From Malachius bipustulatus (taxonomy: Eukaryota; Arthropoda; Insecta; Coleoptera; Melyridae): a DNA stretch of 64,000 nucleotides. The stretch is taken from the NCBI GenBank assembly GCA_910589415.1, contig OU342634.1:124001-188000 (forward strand). The letters run 5' to 3'. The notes under the pieces were generated by a model that was not told where the DNA came from, ran no database searches, and saw nothing but the letters and a program-made list of their open reading frames with translations. Positions within the stretch are counted from its first letter, which is position 1. The number at the start of each line of letters is the position of its first letter. Both the position numbers and the translations under genes were made by a program. Shown in pieces: positions 8,895 through 19,465 of this stretch.

Positions 8895-10099
8895 ACAAGC
8901 CGACCGAACAGATACCCGCCCCGAGTAACCGAACCCCCGTCGCCGCCCCCGCCCCCATCGCCGCCGCCTCCGACGCCGCCCCCAGTACCGCCGCCGCCAA
9001 CAACCTTGACCCCGACACCAGGCCGTTCCTGAACGTGAGCATAGAGGGGAAGGAGTTCGAAGCACTTATAGACACGGGGGCGACCCGCTCGTTCATAAGT
9101 CAGAGGGTGTCGGAGCATTGTAGGGAGAGAGGAGCCCGCATACGGCGTTACCACGGGACACCAGCGAGAGTCGCCGACGGAGCATCAGTACCGATCCGGG
9201 AAACATTCCTGATCGACGTTTTTGTCGACCAGAACAAGCTTCAGGCAGCCTGCCTGGCTTTGCTGACGTTGCCAGTGGATCTAGTCTTGGGCATGGATTC
9301 ACTGGGGTGCTTGGACTTCACGCTGGACATGCGCACGCGCGAGGCGTGTATCAGGGGACGTAGGTATCCTCTTCGTGCCCCGCTGGCGGCAACGAGACCC
9401 ATCGATGGCCCGAACGGTCTGTCTCGCGACCAGCGGGAGAAGTGCGATAGCCCCCGACCTCCCACGGCAGAATCAGGGTTAATTACAGCGCCTTGCAGTC
9501 TTGTCCGTCCACTCCGGGAATACCACAGCCGCCGCGCTCGCTCAAACCGCAGCAGGAACCGGCCGACCGTCAAGAGCCCCGTAACGAGCGAGTCGACCTA
9601 TGCTGCCAAGTCAACGGCAGACGATACGCGCTCCGACGAGAAGCAGAGGCGACCCCGACAACCGGCCGACGTGCCAGGGCCTAGCGAGGCATCGAACCGT
9701 CCGATCCGTAGCCTGCAACACCGGAGAAATTCCCAGCACCGGCCCGATACGACCGAGCGCGTCGCTACTGCGAAGCCAGCGCCCGGCGATTCGCCTGCAG
9801 TGAAGCGTAGTCGGCCGCACCATCACCGCTGCCGCCCGACCGAGAGCCAAGCACGACCAACGATGGATTGCGCCGCGCCCTGCGTAACCGTTACCGACGC
9901 AGAACCGAACGACCCGGCGCCTGGCGCCCCAGCGAAGCTGGCGCTAGCTGGAGGATTTTCCTCGCAACAGCGTTGCCAGCTTGGCGATTTTCCAAGGGAC
10001 TTCGAGGTCGGGTACCGTAAAGGAGCATCCAAGAAGATGGCTGATCAGAAGGCAGGATCAGAAGCCAGGGTCCGTTTCGAAGGCAGGATCGCCATGTGA
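8858..10099 (+). CDS. Retroviral-type aspartic protease (element F), -1 frame to gag
   Basis: This 413-codon frame overlaps the end of gag and is probably translated by -1 frameshifting at 8870-8876, so the ATG at 8858 need not be used. Residues about 50-160 are a pepsin-like retroviral protease: RPFLNVSIEGKEFEALIDTG with catalytic D-T-G-A near residue 72, then VDLVLGMDSL, the conserved (I/V)-L-G-x-D second hallmark. It would cut Gag in particles. Reverse transcriptase should follow; instead about 230 codons of Arg/Pro-rich low-complexity sequence follow. The last roughly 20 codons (from 10043) run into the duplicated LTR/leader of element A, so the C-terminus is chimeric. F is therefore a truncated gag-pro unit, or a gag-pro gene whose pol was deleted when A arrived. 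Confidence 0.7.
   Translation: MSASGKRDAERVNKPTEQIPAPSNRTPVAAPAPIAAASDAAPSTAAANNLDPDTRPFLNVSIEGKEFEALIDTGATRSFISQRVSEHCRERGARIRRYHGTPARVADGASVPIRETFLIDVFVDQNKLQAACLALLTLPVDLVLGMDSLGCLDFTLDMRTREACIRGRRYPLRAPLAATRPIDGPNGLSRDQREKCDSPRPPTAESGLITAPCSLVRPLREYHSRRARSNRSRNRPTVKSPVTSESTYAAKSTADDTRSDEKQRRPRQPADVPGPSEASNRPIRSLQHRRNSQHRPDTTERVATAKPAPGDSPAVKRSRPHHHRCRPTESQARPTMDCAAPCVTVTDAEPNDPAPGAPAKLALAGGFSSQQRCQLGDFPRDFEVGYRKGASKKMADQKAGSEARVRFEGRIAM
8870..8876 (+). promoter_or_regulatory. -1 ribosomal frameshift site GGGAAAC in element F
   Basis: In the gag frame the bases read G GGA AAC (Pro-Gly-Asn), exactly the X XXY YYZ pattern. A -1 slip enters the protease frame. Ten bases downstream, GCGGGTA (8887-8893) can pair with TACCCGC (8913-8919), a 7-bp stem with a 19-nt loop. 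That stem encloses the gag stop codon (8892-8894) at its base. Confidence 0.75.
10043..10094 (+). repeat. 52 bp of element A leader outside its left LTR
   Basis: These 52 bp are identical to 27533-27584, which lie inside element A next to its 5' LTR. Here they lie outside the 3' LTR, so the direct repeat is 515 bp in total (10043-10557 and 27533-28047). This may be a remnant of a tandem copy of A or of a recombination with F. The alternative that the LTR is really 515 bp is less likely, as it would lose the terminal TG/CA. Confidence 0.7.
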
Positions 10100-10557
10100 T
10101 AAACTCGCAATCTCGGCATGAGATAGATTGGGTTTATTGGTCCATTAAGGTCAGGATCGCCATTCGGTAGAAGGTGGTGGAGAGGTTGGAGACACTTACT
10201 TTGTTTTAATGGGTTTTATTAACAATTAACAAGTACATGGTTAAACTTAACTAATAAGATTAATTGAATACTGATTAATCGAACTAACCAGCAACATGAT
10301 AATAATAATACTCTCCTTGTTACATTACATATCTAGCTCTATTTATATTCTATGTGGTTCGAGGTCGCTGGAGGTGCTTACATGTCTAGAAACCCAAAGA
10401 CGCTTAAGTCGGCAGGGCCGCGTGATTGTTTATAAACAAGTTTGTTTTATTAGTTTAATGCCAGGCTACGCAAGACATCTGTTTGTATACTTTAATTGTC
10501 TTATTGATAATATTTAGTTGTTACCAATTCAGGTAATAATCTTTGGTTTCCCTTACA
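10095..10557 (-). repeat. 3' LTR of element A
   Basis: Direct repeat of 27585-28047, 463 bp, no difference seen by eye. On the minus strand it starts TGTAAGGGAAACC and ends TTTATCACA. AATAAA on the minus strand lies at 10133-10138. A 73-aa open frame occurs in both LTR copies on the plus strand (10296-10517 and 27786-28007); it is only there because the LTRs are identical. Confidence 0.9.
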
Positions 10558-10571
10558 CCTCCCCTCTTTGT
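10558..10571 (-). other. Polypurine tract of element A
   Basis: On the minus strand AAAGAGGGGAGG ends immediately before the 3' LTR, the standard position for the plus-strand primer. Confidence 0.8.
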
Positions 10572-10740
10572 GGAAAGAAAAATGAGCTGCAGTAGAGCTC
10601 GTTTTTCTTTGGAAAATAATATACATACTCACTATAAATTACTAATTATAAAATGTTACAAAGTATGAAATTACGGATATAGGGTAAATGATATTCCAGT
10701 TCAGTCATTCGCTTATTAGCAATGAAATACCTTGACTCTA

Positions 10741-11281
10741 TTTTTGTGAATTTTTACATCCCTATTTCCTATCTTTACAGTTACGTTTGGGCCGTTATCT
10801 TCCGTTACTGTATACGGTCCGTTATAAATATTGTCCGTCTTGTCTACTGTTGAGTCGTCCTAATTAATACTTTTTCGCCAATTTCAAATTCTACTTGTTT
10901 CGTTTTTGTATTAAAGTTTTCCTGTCTTTTTGTCTTAGATGCGATTAACTTGTCCCTTGCGTCGTTCCATGCTGTTTGTAGTCTAAATTTTAACTCGAGT
11001 GGATAATCGTCGAAGTTATAAACTGGATCAATCTTTCCTATGACGTTTGTCGGTATTCTCGATGTCTTACCAAAAACTAATTCGTACGGTGTATACGATG
11101 TTTCCGTATGTACGCTGTTATTGTAAGAGAAACACCAATATGGTATCCATGAACTCCAGTTCTGGGTATTTTCTTGGCATTGGATGCGTAAGAAAGCCCT
11201 CAAGTGCTTATGAGAGTTCTCTAATGCTCCAAGTGACTCGTGATGGTATGCTGTGGAATTGATTTGGTTTACTCTTAACAA
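10741..11281 (-). pseudogene. Element A integrase, C-terminal part
   Basis: The minus strand encodes the end of the integrase core and the C-terminal domain. HHESLGALENSHKHLRAFL holds the catalytic Glu region. WIPYWCFSYNNSVHTETSYT and PYELVFGKTSRIPTNV follow. After a frameshift near 10845 comes the GPY module (NGPYTVTEDNG), ending in a basic KIHKNRVK. The join to the upstream part, at 11208-11281, is also a frameshift. Two breaks in a domain with identical LTRs suggest very recent decay or sequencing slips. Confidence 0.8.
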
Positions 11282-11779
11282 TTTGCATTTCCTTAAAGAT
11301 GGAAGACATGAATTCCGTTCCTTGGTCTGTGGCTATACCCTCAGGTACCCCGAAACGTAAGATGAAGTTTTCTACCAAACTTCGGGCGACTGTTACCGTT
11401 TCTTTGTTAGGTAAAGGGTAACACTCTATGAACTTTGATAATTCACATTGTAGTGTGAGAATGTACCTATTGTCGGATTGATCTGGTTCCAGTGGTCCCA
11501 CTAAGTCAAGAAAAATCTTTTGAAACGCCGAATTTGCGGTGGTTGTAATCACCATAGGTTGTTTCTTGATGACGCTGTGCTTACATCTTTGACAAAGTTC
11601 GCATTTTTTCACAAATTGTATCACATCGTTCTTCAATTCTGACCAAAAATAGTATCTTTTTATATTATTAAACATTCTATTAACACCTGCATGACCTCCT
11701 GTTGGTAGTATGTGGAAATCATTTAAAATTAATGTTCGAGTGTCCTTATCGTTAATCTTTTGTCCGTTTTTCACTATAC
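11208..11779 (-). pseudogene. Element A integrase, zinc-binding and core part
   Basis: The sequence carries the HHCC domain (GGHAGVNRMFNNIKRYYFW, then CELCQRCKH). The catalytic core follows with IFLDLVGPL (first Asp) and GIATDQGTEF (second Asp). This enzyme inserts the element cDNA. At 11779 the frame runs into element B; its continuation upstream is the pol frame that ends at 23154, and the two meet in register when B and one copy of its 4-bp TSD are left out. The downstream break near 11250 is a frameshift. Confidence 0.85.
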
Positions 11780-13413
11780 TGCAGCGGTCGGGCTGATTAG
11801 AATATGCTCTGGGCCAATTAAAATTCGATCGTTGTTGAAAAACAGTTGCCGACTTACCTTCGTTGGGCCGAAGTATTGATCGATGTCACCAAAATCTCAC
11901 TCAGATTTCGTGGGACTGTAGTAACATCAGCTACATAAAGCGGTACGGTTTAATTACCTCTAAGATAAAAGATAGTGGGATGCCAGATGGCCTTTTAATT
12001 TTGAATAACAGATCTAAAGTAACCTGAACTATAAAGGCATCAAAATTCACTCAGGTTGTGAGATGTTAATAATTTCCAACTACTGTTTCTATCTACTGAA
12101 TAATAGAGTTGATTCTTTAATGAAAAGTATATTCATGAATTCTGTTTACAAAATAAATGATTGAAATTCTATGGTTATGAAATACTAATTAATTGATCAT
12201 ATAGTTAATCGTAAAATATCTCATTTAACAGTTTAACTGATAGAGAAAATAGATATCTATCTTTCCTTCACATAATAAGTGACAAATTCGTTTCAAGTAT
12301 TACTTGAATAATAACGGTAATAATCGTATATCTGATATTTCAAAGTTATTATGATTATAAGCAATAATTAATAAAACAACATCAATCTCTTGACGAGATA
12401 AGGTAATAAAAAGACATAAAATTCCTAAATGAATTCTCTGATATCACTCGGAGCAACAAGGGTTATGTCACGCTTTGCTTACTGATACGACATTTTGTAT
12501 TCCTTGAAATGTCGTGCTGAGACTGGAGAAGCGGGGCCCTGGACGAAATCACAGGAGAGAAGACCGTGATCTCCCTCTGGGGTGGCAGCAAGACAGGTGA
12601 ACGGTCTCGTGTCTTGTAGATACACGTGCTGGGCACTGGTTAGCGGGGCTGCCCTTCGAGGTTAGATGAAATTCGAAAATATGGGGCTCCGGATGTTGGG
12701 ATCCAGTATTCAGGGGCAGGTAGCAGCAAAACCTTCAGATAATGAAAGGGATTCCTTCCATAAAAGCGGATATTCGGATGTAGAAATTATGGAAGCCAAT
12801 ATGGCGTCAGCAAAGACAGGTGGGGTTCAACTCCGTAGATAGGTTTTCCGATGAGATAAGATAGTACCCCGATTGATAGGGTAGGTAGTAAGAACTATAA
12901 CAATATATAAACTCTATTAGAGAAAGTTTTAGATAGTTTGAACAATTTACTTACCCAATATAATATTGGTTCTTTTAGATAAAGGGAAGATAGGGGCACG
13001 AGTGCGTGTTCTCGCTTCGAGCACCGAGATTGGAAGATGGCCAAGTCTGTTCAGATCTCCGGAAGACAGACCTTTCGCGCAACTCAAAGAGACGTTAGTA
13101 AATCTTCCTAAACTACATCACAGAGACATCTGTGTTTCTAGCTAATCTAAAGGAAGATGGTATGAGAAGAAGTTACAGATCGTACTAAAAGGTAGGGATC
13201 ATGAACTTGCCTAGTTTGGTTAGTTTTACCACTCGGCAACAGGTGGCGATGCGAGCTCGAAACTCATGTTTTAGGAACTTAATATTCCTTCTCATGTTTT
13301 AATTAAGAAGGGTGACTTGGTGAATACCTTAATACCAAGGATTTAGATAATGAGGTCCCATTTAATAATTTTAAATGGAGCTAATTAAAGAACAAAACCT
13401 TAACAACGTTACA
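11780..13413 (-). repeat. 3' LTR of element B
   Basis: The 1634-bp LTR, on the minus strand, starts TGTAACGTTG and ends CCGACCGCTGCA. It matches 21520-23153 except about three substitutions (near 11966, 12749 and 13410). The purine-rich GGTAAAGAGAGGTG precedes it on the minus strand (13414-13427) and serves as the polypurine tract. Confidence 0.93.
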
Positions 13414-15636
13414 CACCTCTCTTTACCGGGGTAAGGAAAGAATTAAAGATAAACCAACTAGAAAAAGCACAGGCGCATTTCAAGTTGTTATTATACCCGA
13501 AGAAGGGTATGTTTGCGGGACAACTAGGTGACGATAAGTTTAGAGAATATGATTCGAAAATCACGTTCACAAATATTGTGGTGAACCTTTTGAGGAAATA
13601 AGATAACAATCCTGAACGAACAAATTGTCAACGACATCGTTGATCTGTTTCATTGCATGAATAAAATTTCTCTTATATATGCTTACTAAGGTAACATGCA
13701 ACTTTTCAAAGGGAATTAGCGTTAGGTTTACTAAAATTACATGCAACTTAACTATTAAGCACTAGGTAATAATTATTCATAAGGTATAAAAATAAAATAT
13801 TCATGCTTCATTGCAAAGGTAACAAAATAAAAGACATGCTAGTAACGGTAATAATAAGGCAATTAAGATAACTTACTTAAACGGTAATTGTTCTTACCGA
13901 ACAATGTAAAAAAAACAAAGGAATAATTTCTAGATAACTAGATACGATAATACGATAAGATATAGTTAGATACGATAAGATAAGATAGATACGATAAGAT
14001 AAGATAATATTAGATCTCCTGAGGTGGGCACGGTTTCCTCCTTTTGCCGTTAGATGGTGTTTCCTTGACCAATGACAACCCTGCATTCTGATTTGGAGCA
14101 TGCACCGCCACTGAGACAGTGGGGGCGCGGAAAAATCTAGAATGAGACTGTCGCGGTTAAGTAGCAGGTCTAACAAAGGAAAAGTGAAACACGATCCTCA
14201 AGGGGGTTGATGCTGTCCAAACTTGGGCATCAAAACATCTATGTACAGGGAAAGATAAATTTTTGGAGTCCACAAGGGTAATCCATGGGTAAGATTTTTC
14301 ATCTTTGAACCAGTCAAATTTGACTATGTCGTCGTCTATGCGACTCCATAATAAATGGTTAAGAGAAAGGAAGTTTGCAGATAATCACTGCGTAGTTTAT
14401 CAGATAGCGTAATCACAATAGTCACTTCGATAAATCATCCAATAATCACATAGATAAACATTCGATAATCGCACAGAGAAAACATTCGATAATCGCACAG
14501 AGAAAACATCAATAATCACCTGGATTATTAGATAAACATTAAGATAACGGTAAGATAAATTACATCACTTGGTAAGATAAGAAAAATGGAACAACCATTT
14601 TCATCGCTGAGGTAGGGGACATTCGATATCCGTGTTCAGATTTATTTGTGTTAACACCGAATATCTAAAGTCATCTTTGCAAATTCAACACTAGAACTCA
14701 CATAGATTTTTATTTTCCATTTTGAAAAATATTCACAGAGAAGATAAGTATTAGCTACCATTCTATTATGGTACTAATAGATATAGATAAGGTAAGGTAG
14801 ACTAATTCCTTTTCTTTGAAAAGAAATTGGAGGTAAGAAAGGCACGAAGCTTTGACTAAAGCTTACGCCTGTCATTTTTCAAGAAGAAAATTGCAGATTC
14901 AATTTTGGTTTCCTTGAACGGTAGATAAGATAAGGTAGAGATATTCTGTTGTCTTCCGTTGAGACAACAGAGGGATTTTTCACTTTAGCCATGCAGGGCG
15001 GAAAATCTTAAAGCACCCATACTTAGAAAGATGGTAGACAAGATAAAAGAGATCTGCTGTCATCTGATTGGACTAGCAGAGCAGTTTTCACTTTAGCACG
15101 TAGCAGGGCGGAAACTGTCAGGAAAGCACCCGTCTTTAAAAGATGGTGGGTAAGATAAAGGTAAGAGATAAGATAAGGTAAATACAACGGCAAGATAGCG
15201 TTTTCTTTAGTTCACTGAACATAAGAAAATTTAAGAGATAACAATAGACCTGTAAACGTTAGTCAGATAAGATAGGCGAATAGTTACTTTTCAAGATAAC
15301 GATTCCAGATAACCAGAAAGATATGGGTTCTCAAAATTTTGAGCGATAAAATAGAATGAGAGCCTGAGGATAGCAGATACCGATCCCAAAATTAGCAACA
15401 TTTACACTTTGACGTCACATTCACACAGCTAGCTTCGAGATCCTTGAGAAATGCTTTGAAAGATACGGTATTCATTCTGCATACATTCTTCATTCATTCT
15501 AAGATACTACTAGAAACGGAGCTTTCTCAATTCTCGTATTGCTAGGCCTCATTTTCTAAAAGAATTTTTGTCGAACACAAAAAGAGAGATAAAGATAGGT
15601 AGGGAAATAAAATTAAAGAGAAGATATTACAGGGAA
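13414..15636 (-). other. Non-coding 3' region of element B, rich in GATA words
   Basis: No credible reading frame lies in these 2.2 kb between the pol stop and the LTR. On the plus strand it is unusually rich in GATAAG, AGATAAGATA and AGATACGATA words. A dense cluster lies at 13935-14015 and repeated copies continue through 15240. A pair of degenerate repeats (about 14985-15035 and 15090-15150), each with GCAGGGCGGAAA and AAAGCACCC, and a 24-bp tandem duplication at about 14460-14510 are also present. Whether the GATA words bind a factor is unknown. Confidence 0.6.
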
Positions 15637-17142
15637 CTATTCGTCGCTTTTCGGCGGGTCTTCGCCTCGATACGCCTTCAAATCTTTAGAATGCCAGCGA
15701 CCTAGGGGATTGCCTTCTTGGTCTTGTAATTCGTACACTAATTTAGACACTACTTTAGATATCCGACATAGTACGAATTTTGGGGCCAACTTAGCAGCAA
15801 AATTCTTTGCGGCATTCGAAAGTGGGTAGGTATGTTTCCAGACGAGGTCACCCTCGGTGAAAACATCGGGGCGCTTGCGTAAGTCGTAATGTTTCTTACT
15901 TACTTCGTAAGCTTTCTTAAGCCTATCACGTATATCGCTGAAGATAGGAGGTAATTTAGATATGTCTTGTTCTCGATGAACATAAGACAGATCATCAGGT
16001 AATTCTAGATAATTATCTGAGACTGGACCGTAAAAGGTTCCGTCTACAGGGACATTTCTAGCGAAGAGTAGGAAAGCTGGAGTGTGTTTAGTAACTTCGC
16101 TCACCGATAAGTTAATTGCTTGTGCAATTTTATAAACATTTTTATCCCAATCTTTATGATTGTCACGGATGTAAGATGAGATGGCCGTAAGGATGGTACG
16201 ATTCGTTCTCTCGGTCGGATTCACCTGAGATAAATGCCTGGCGCTATACCACAAATTAACTTCGTAGTTTTTTAGCAAGTTAGTAAATAGACTGCTTTTA
16301 AAAATTTGAGCGTTGTCACAAAGCAGAATTTGGGGCACACCGAAAATTAAGAACACTTGGTTCTCAAGAAATTTTGTAACGGCAGCTGCTGTAGCATTAG
16401 GCATTGGTTTAACCAAAACGAACTTCGAAAACCAATCTGTGACGACCAAAAGTTGGGTGTTTCTAGCCTTGGATCGAGGGAAAGGTCCCATGAAGTCAAT
16501 AGAGAGAAATTGAAAGGGAAAATTGATTTTCTTATAATTACCCATGAGTCCTACGCGAGCAGTGTTTGGGGCTTTGTGTGAACCACAAACCTGGCAGTTT
16601 CTCACGTACCTTTTGACTGAGATAATCATTTTGGGCCAATAATAAACTTCAGATATTCTCGCCAAAGTTTTACTTACTCCAAAATGCGCAGAAGTTGGAG
16701 GGTCATGAAATTGAGCAATTATTTCCTCCCGGTTAGGAGTAGGGACAACAATTTTCCAATCAGATAGGTTAGATATGACTTCCACTCGAGGCTTAACATG
16801 TTTATAAAGAATATTGTCTTTGATGGTAAAGTCAGGGTATTTCTCAGGAAACTCGGTAACTTTGGAGACCATGTCTTTATACCAATCATCAGGCACAAAG
16901 TTTTGAAGAGAGATAGAAGAAATAGAGCGGGAAAGATAGTCTGCAGGGACATTGCAAATGCCTTTTCGATGTTTAATGTCGAAATCAAACTGGCTGAGGC
17001 GTAAACACCATCTAGCTACACGACCCATAGGATCTTTTAACGTGCGAAGCCAGAGAAGAGAGGCATGATCAGTGTAAACTGTGAAATTTGCACCTTGACA
17101 TAAGGGCGAAAATATTCTATACCAAAGAGGACACCTAAACAT
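15637..17142 (-). pseudogene. Element B RNase H end and integrase
   Basis: The 501-codon frame starts inside RNase H (GANFTVYTDHASLLWLRTLK). It then contains the integrase HHCC domain (HFGVSKTLARISEVYYW, then CQVCGSHK). The core follows with LSIDFMGPFPRSK (first Asp), LLCDNAQIF (second Asp, with the usual DNG as DNA) and NPTERTNRTI (Glu). The GPY-free C-terminus ends RWHSKDLKAYRGEDPP. It resembles element C integrase throughout. The catalytic D, D and E are all present. The upstream frame break near 17105 means it is not joined to RT. Confidence 0.85.
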
Positions 17143-17462
17143 TCTCTTTCGGTAACGGTGTATTTCTTCTCGGCTTTCGAAAGCATTCGACTAGCAAAAG
17201 CAATGGGGTGTTCGAAATCTCCCTCAACTTGAAAGAGCACTGCACCTAACCCGAAATCACTTGCATCCGTCTGTATGCAAAAGGGCTTCGAGAAATCTGG
17301 GCTAGCTAGAACGGGAGCTGTAGTTAGTCGTTCTTTGAGAAGTTTAAAAGCTTGATCAGCTTCTGAGTTCCAAGTTATTGACTGTCCCTTTTTTCGGTTA
17401 TGCAGCAGAGCTGAGATAGGAGCACTGATTGTAGAAAAATCCTTTATGAAACGCCTATAATA
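17100..17462 (-). pseudogene. Element B connection and RNase H start
   Basis: After an in-frame stop at about 17463 the same frame continues with YYRRFIKDFSTIS, the RT-RNase H tether. QTDASDFGLGAVLFQVEGDF (RNase H first catalytic Asp) and ASRMLSKAEKKYTVTEREC (catalytic Glu) follow. Frame is lost near 17105. RNase H would remove the RNA template during cDNA synthesis. Confidence 0.8.
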
Positions 17463-18563
17463 TTATAAGATACCTAGGACGTGTCTTACTCCAGTGGTGT
17501 TATGAGGAACAGGGGACTCAATAATCGATTTAACTTTCTCTTCACTAACTCGCAATCCGTTTCTATCGATAATAAAACCCAAAAAAGAGAGAGAATCTCG
17601 ACAGAAGTGACATTTGTCGAAGTTGACAGTAAGATTAGCGTCTTTTAAACGCTCGTATACTTCCCTTAAAATTTCCAGGTGTTTCTCGAAACTATTGGTG
17701 GCGATAATTATATCGTCAAGATAATCGAAAACAAATGGCTCCAAAGCTGGACCTAAAATTGTGTCCATAAGTCGTTGTTGGGTTTGAGCACTGTTTCTCA
17801 GTCCGAAAGGCATTCGTCGGAATTGGAATAAACCTCTCCCGGGAACTACAAAAGCGGTCTTTGGGCGGGATTCTTCGTCCAAAGGAACTTGACAGAAAGT
17901 CTGCTTTAAATCGATGGAGGTAAGATAATTAGCATCTTTGAGCTTGCTTAAGATAGTATCAATTTTAGGCAGGGGATAAGAATCATGTGTGGTGATCTCG
18001 TTTAGTTTTCGACCATCAAAACACATACGGTATGTTTTGTCTTTCTTACGGACCAAAAGAACAGGGGACACCCAAGGAGAATTACTTTTTTCGACTATTT
18101 CCAACTTAAGTAATTTATCTACCTCTTCATTCAGGTATTGTTGAAGGGTTGGAGATAATGGATATTGTCTCTGTCTAAAAGGCTTAGCGTCTTTTGTTTC
18201 TATGGAATGGCATAGCACATTGGTTTCAGGGAGTATATCAACACGGGCCAAACTTTTGAATTTGTCTATCGTCGATTCAAGTCTAGATAGGTCGGTAGGA
18301 GGTAAACAAGAGATATCCTGAATCTTATTGATAGCGCAAGCCGCAAACCTTAAGTTCATTAGGTAAGATAGAAGATAATGAAGACGAAGGATCACCGGGA
18401 TGAACTTCGAAACATTTACGAAATTAATCATCATGTTGAAAATACGAGCTACATCTATTCCTAAGATAATCTGTGGTGAGATGGAAGATACCACATGGAA
18501 TTGAACTCTCTTTGTGACGTCATCGATGGTTAGATCAAGTTCAATTATGTCTATAACAGATAA
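17463..18563 (-). pseudogene. Element B reverse transcriptase with end of protease
   Basis: The frame opens just right of the MITE and includes the last protease hallmark (SPQIILGIDVARIF). It then holds RT blocks: FRQRQYPLSP, WVSPVLLVRKKDKTYRMCFD, YLTSIDLKQTFCQVPL (block A), FRRMPFGLRNSAQTQQRLMD (block B-C region), FDYLDDIIIATNSF (catalytic YLDD at about 17716-17727) and FLGFIIDRNGLRVSEEKV. All RT catalytic residues are present. It ends at a stop inside a region that normally reads GxLxWYRRF, so a nonsense change truncates it. The ORF begins at 18494 by ATG, but the true frame enters from the protease. Confidence 0.85.
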
Positions 18564-19021
18564 CCCTTAGTTGGTAACATCCGACTCTGAGGCGGATGCC
18601 AAGTTTTGATGCTGCGCTGAATCCAAACGAATGAATGTACAAAAATTTCGTATTAGGTATGCTCTAGTTGGGTGTCAAAAAGTCCGTAGCCGCCTTCGCG
18701 AAAATACGTCTGTGAGACGGGTGTTACTCAGAACGATATATTTCAGTTCATCTCTCAGTCGGCTGCTGGTCGAAAGTATGGTGAATGAAAAGGTATAATA
18801 TATAAAAAAATGTATAAAAATGAAATAAGTCTTGTTTTAATAAAATATATTTGTGTTTACTAGAATACATTCGAATAAATATGTACCTAATTATACATAT
18901 TATAATACCTATTCCGACTGAGCGACGGATGTTACCTATAATGCTGGAACTGTAATATGATCCCCGACTGAGAGACGGATGTTACTTATAAAGTGAAAAA
19001 AAGTATGTTACCAACTAAGGG
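18564..19021. mobile_element. 458-bp MITE inside element B protease
   Basis: The termini are inverted: CCCTTAGTTGGTAACAT at 18564-18580 and its complement at 19005-19021. TAA is duplicated at 18561-18563 and 19022-19024. Leaving out the insert and one TAA restores a continuous protease frame. The interior contains two copies of CCGACTGAG(C/A)GACGGATGTTAC near the right end and no coding frame. A 3-bp TAA TSD suggests PIF/Harbinger-type mobilisation; a TA TSD (mariner type) is the alternative. Confidence 0.85.
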
Positions 19022-19465
19022 TAAAGGGGAACCATCGGCATTTTTCAGAGAACACAAAAGGTCGGAATTTCTGGAAGGGACGGGCAGTTCACCCAAAACT
19101 TCCTGCATGGTTTCCAAATCACAAACAGAGATATTGGCGCCGGTGTCAAAGAGGGCTGTATAAGGTACGTCACACATTTTGACAGCTATAAATGGTCTAT
19201 TGTCAACAGGGTTAGATAGTAAGATTGGAGCTATGACAGGTATTAAAGAGTCAGCACTTATTGGTTTAGGTATGTCCTTTTTAGGAGGTATTCGAAAAGA
19301 TTCGAAAAAGTTTGCAACTTTTTGCAACCATAATTTCCACTGTTCCTTTTGAATAGTGAAATCAACAAGATAACTGGAAGATATTAGTGCTGGTCTTTTG
19401 GAGAGGGAGGAGACTGATCGTCTTTTAACGGCTCGCTTTGGGCGGCTTGTCTCTTGTTGTCGCAC
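19022..19465 (-). pseudogene. Element B protease
   Basis: The frame encodes PFIAVKMCDVPYTALFDTG with the catalytic D-T-G-A and NISVCDLETMQEVLG. Cut off at 19022 by the MITE, it resumes on the other side with the second hallmark (ILGID). The N-terminal part (RQQETSRPKRAVKRRSVSS) is a basic spacer after the zinc knuckles. Upstream junction with gag is in another frame; the frame change could be programmed or mutational. Confidence 0.75.

Noticed and set aside
8777..9154. Gly- and Arg-rich antisense frames opposite F protease
   Set aside because: Shadow frames of a GC-rich coding region on the plus strand.
10296..10517. 73-aa open frame, repeated identically at 27786-28007
   Set aside because: Both lie inside the two identical LTRs of element A, on the opposite strand to its genes; identity reflects LTR duplication.
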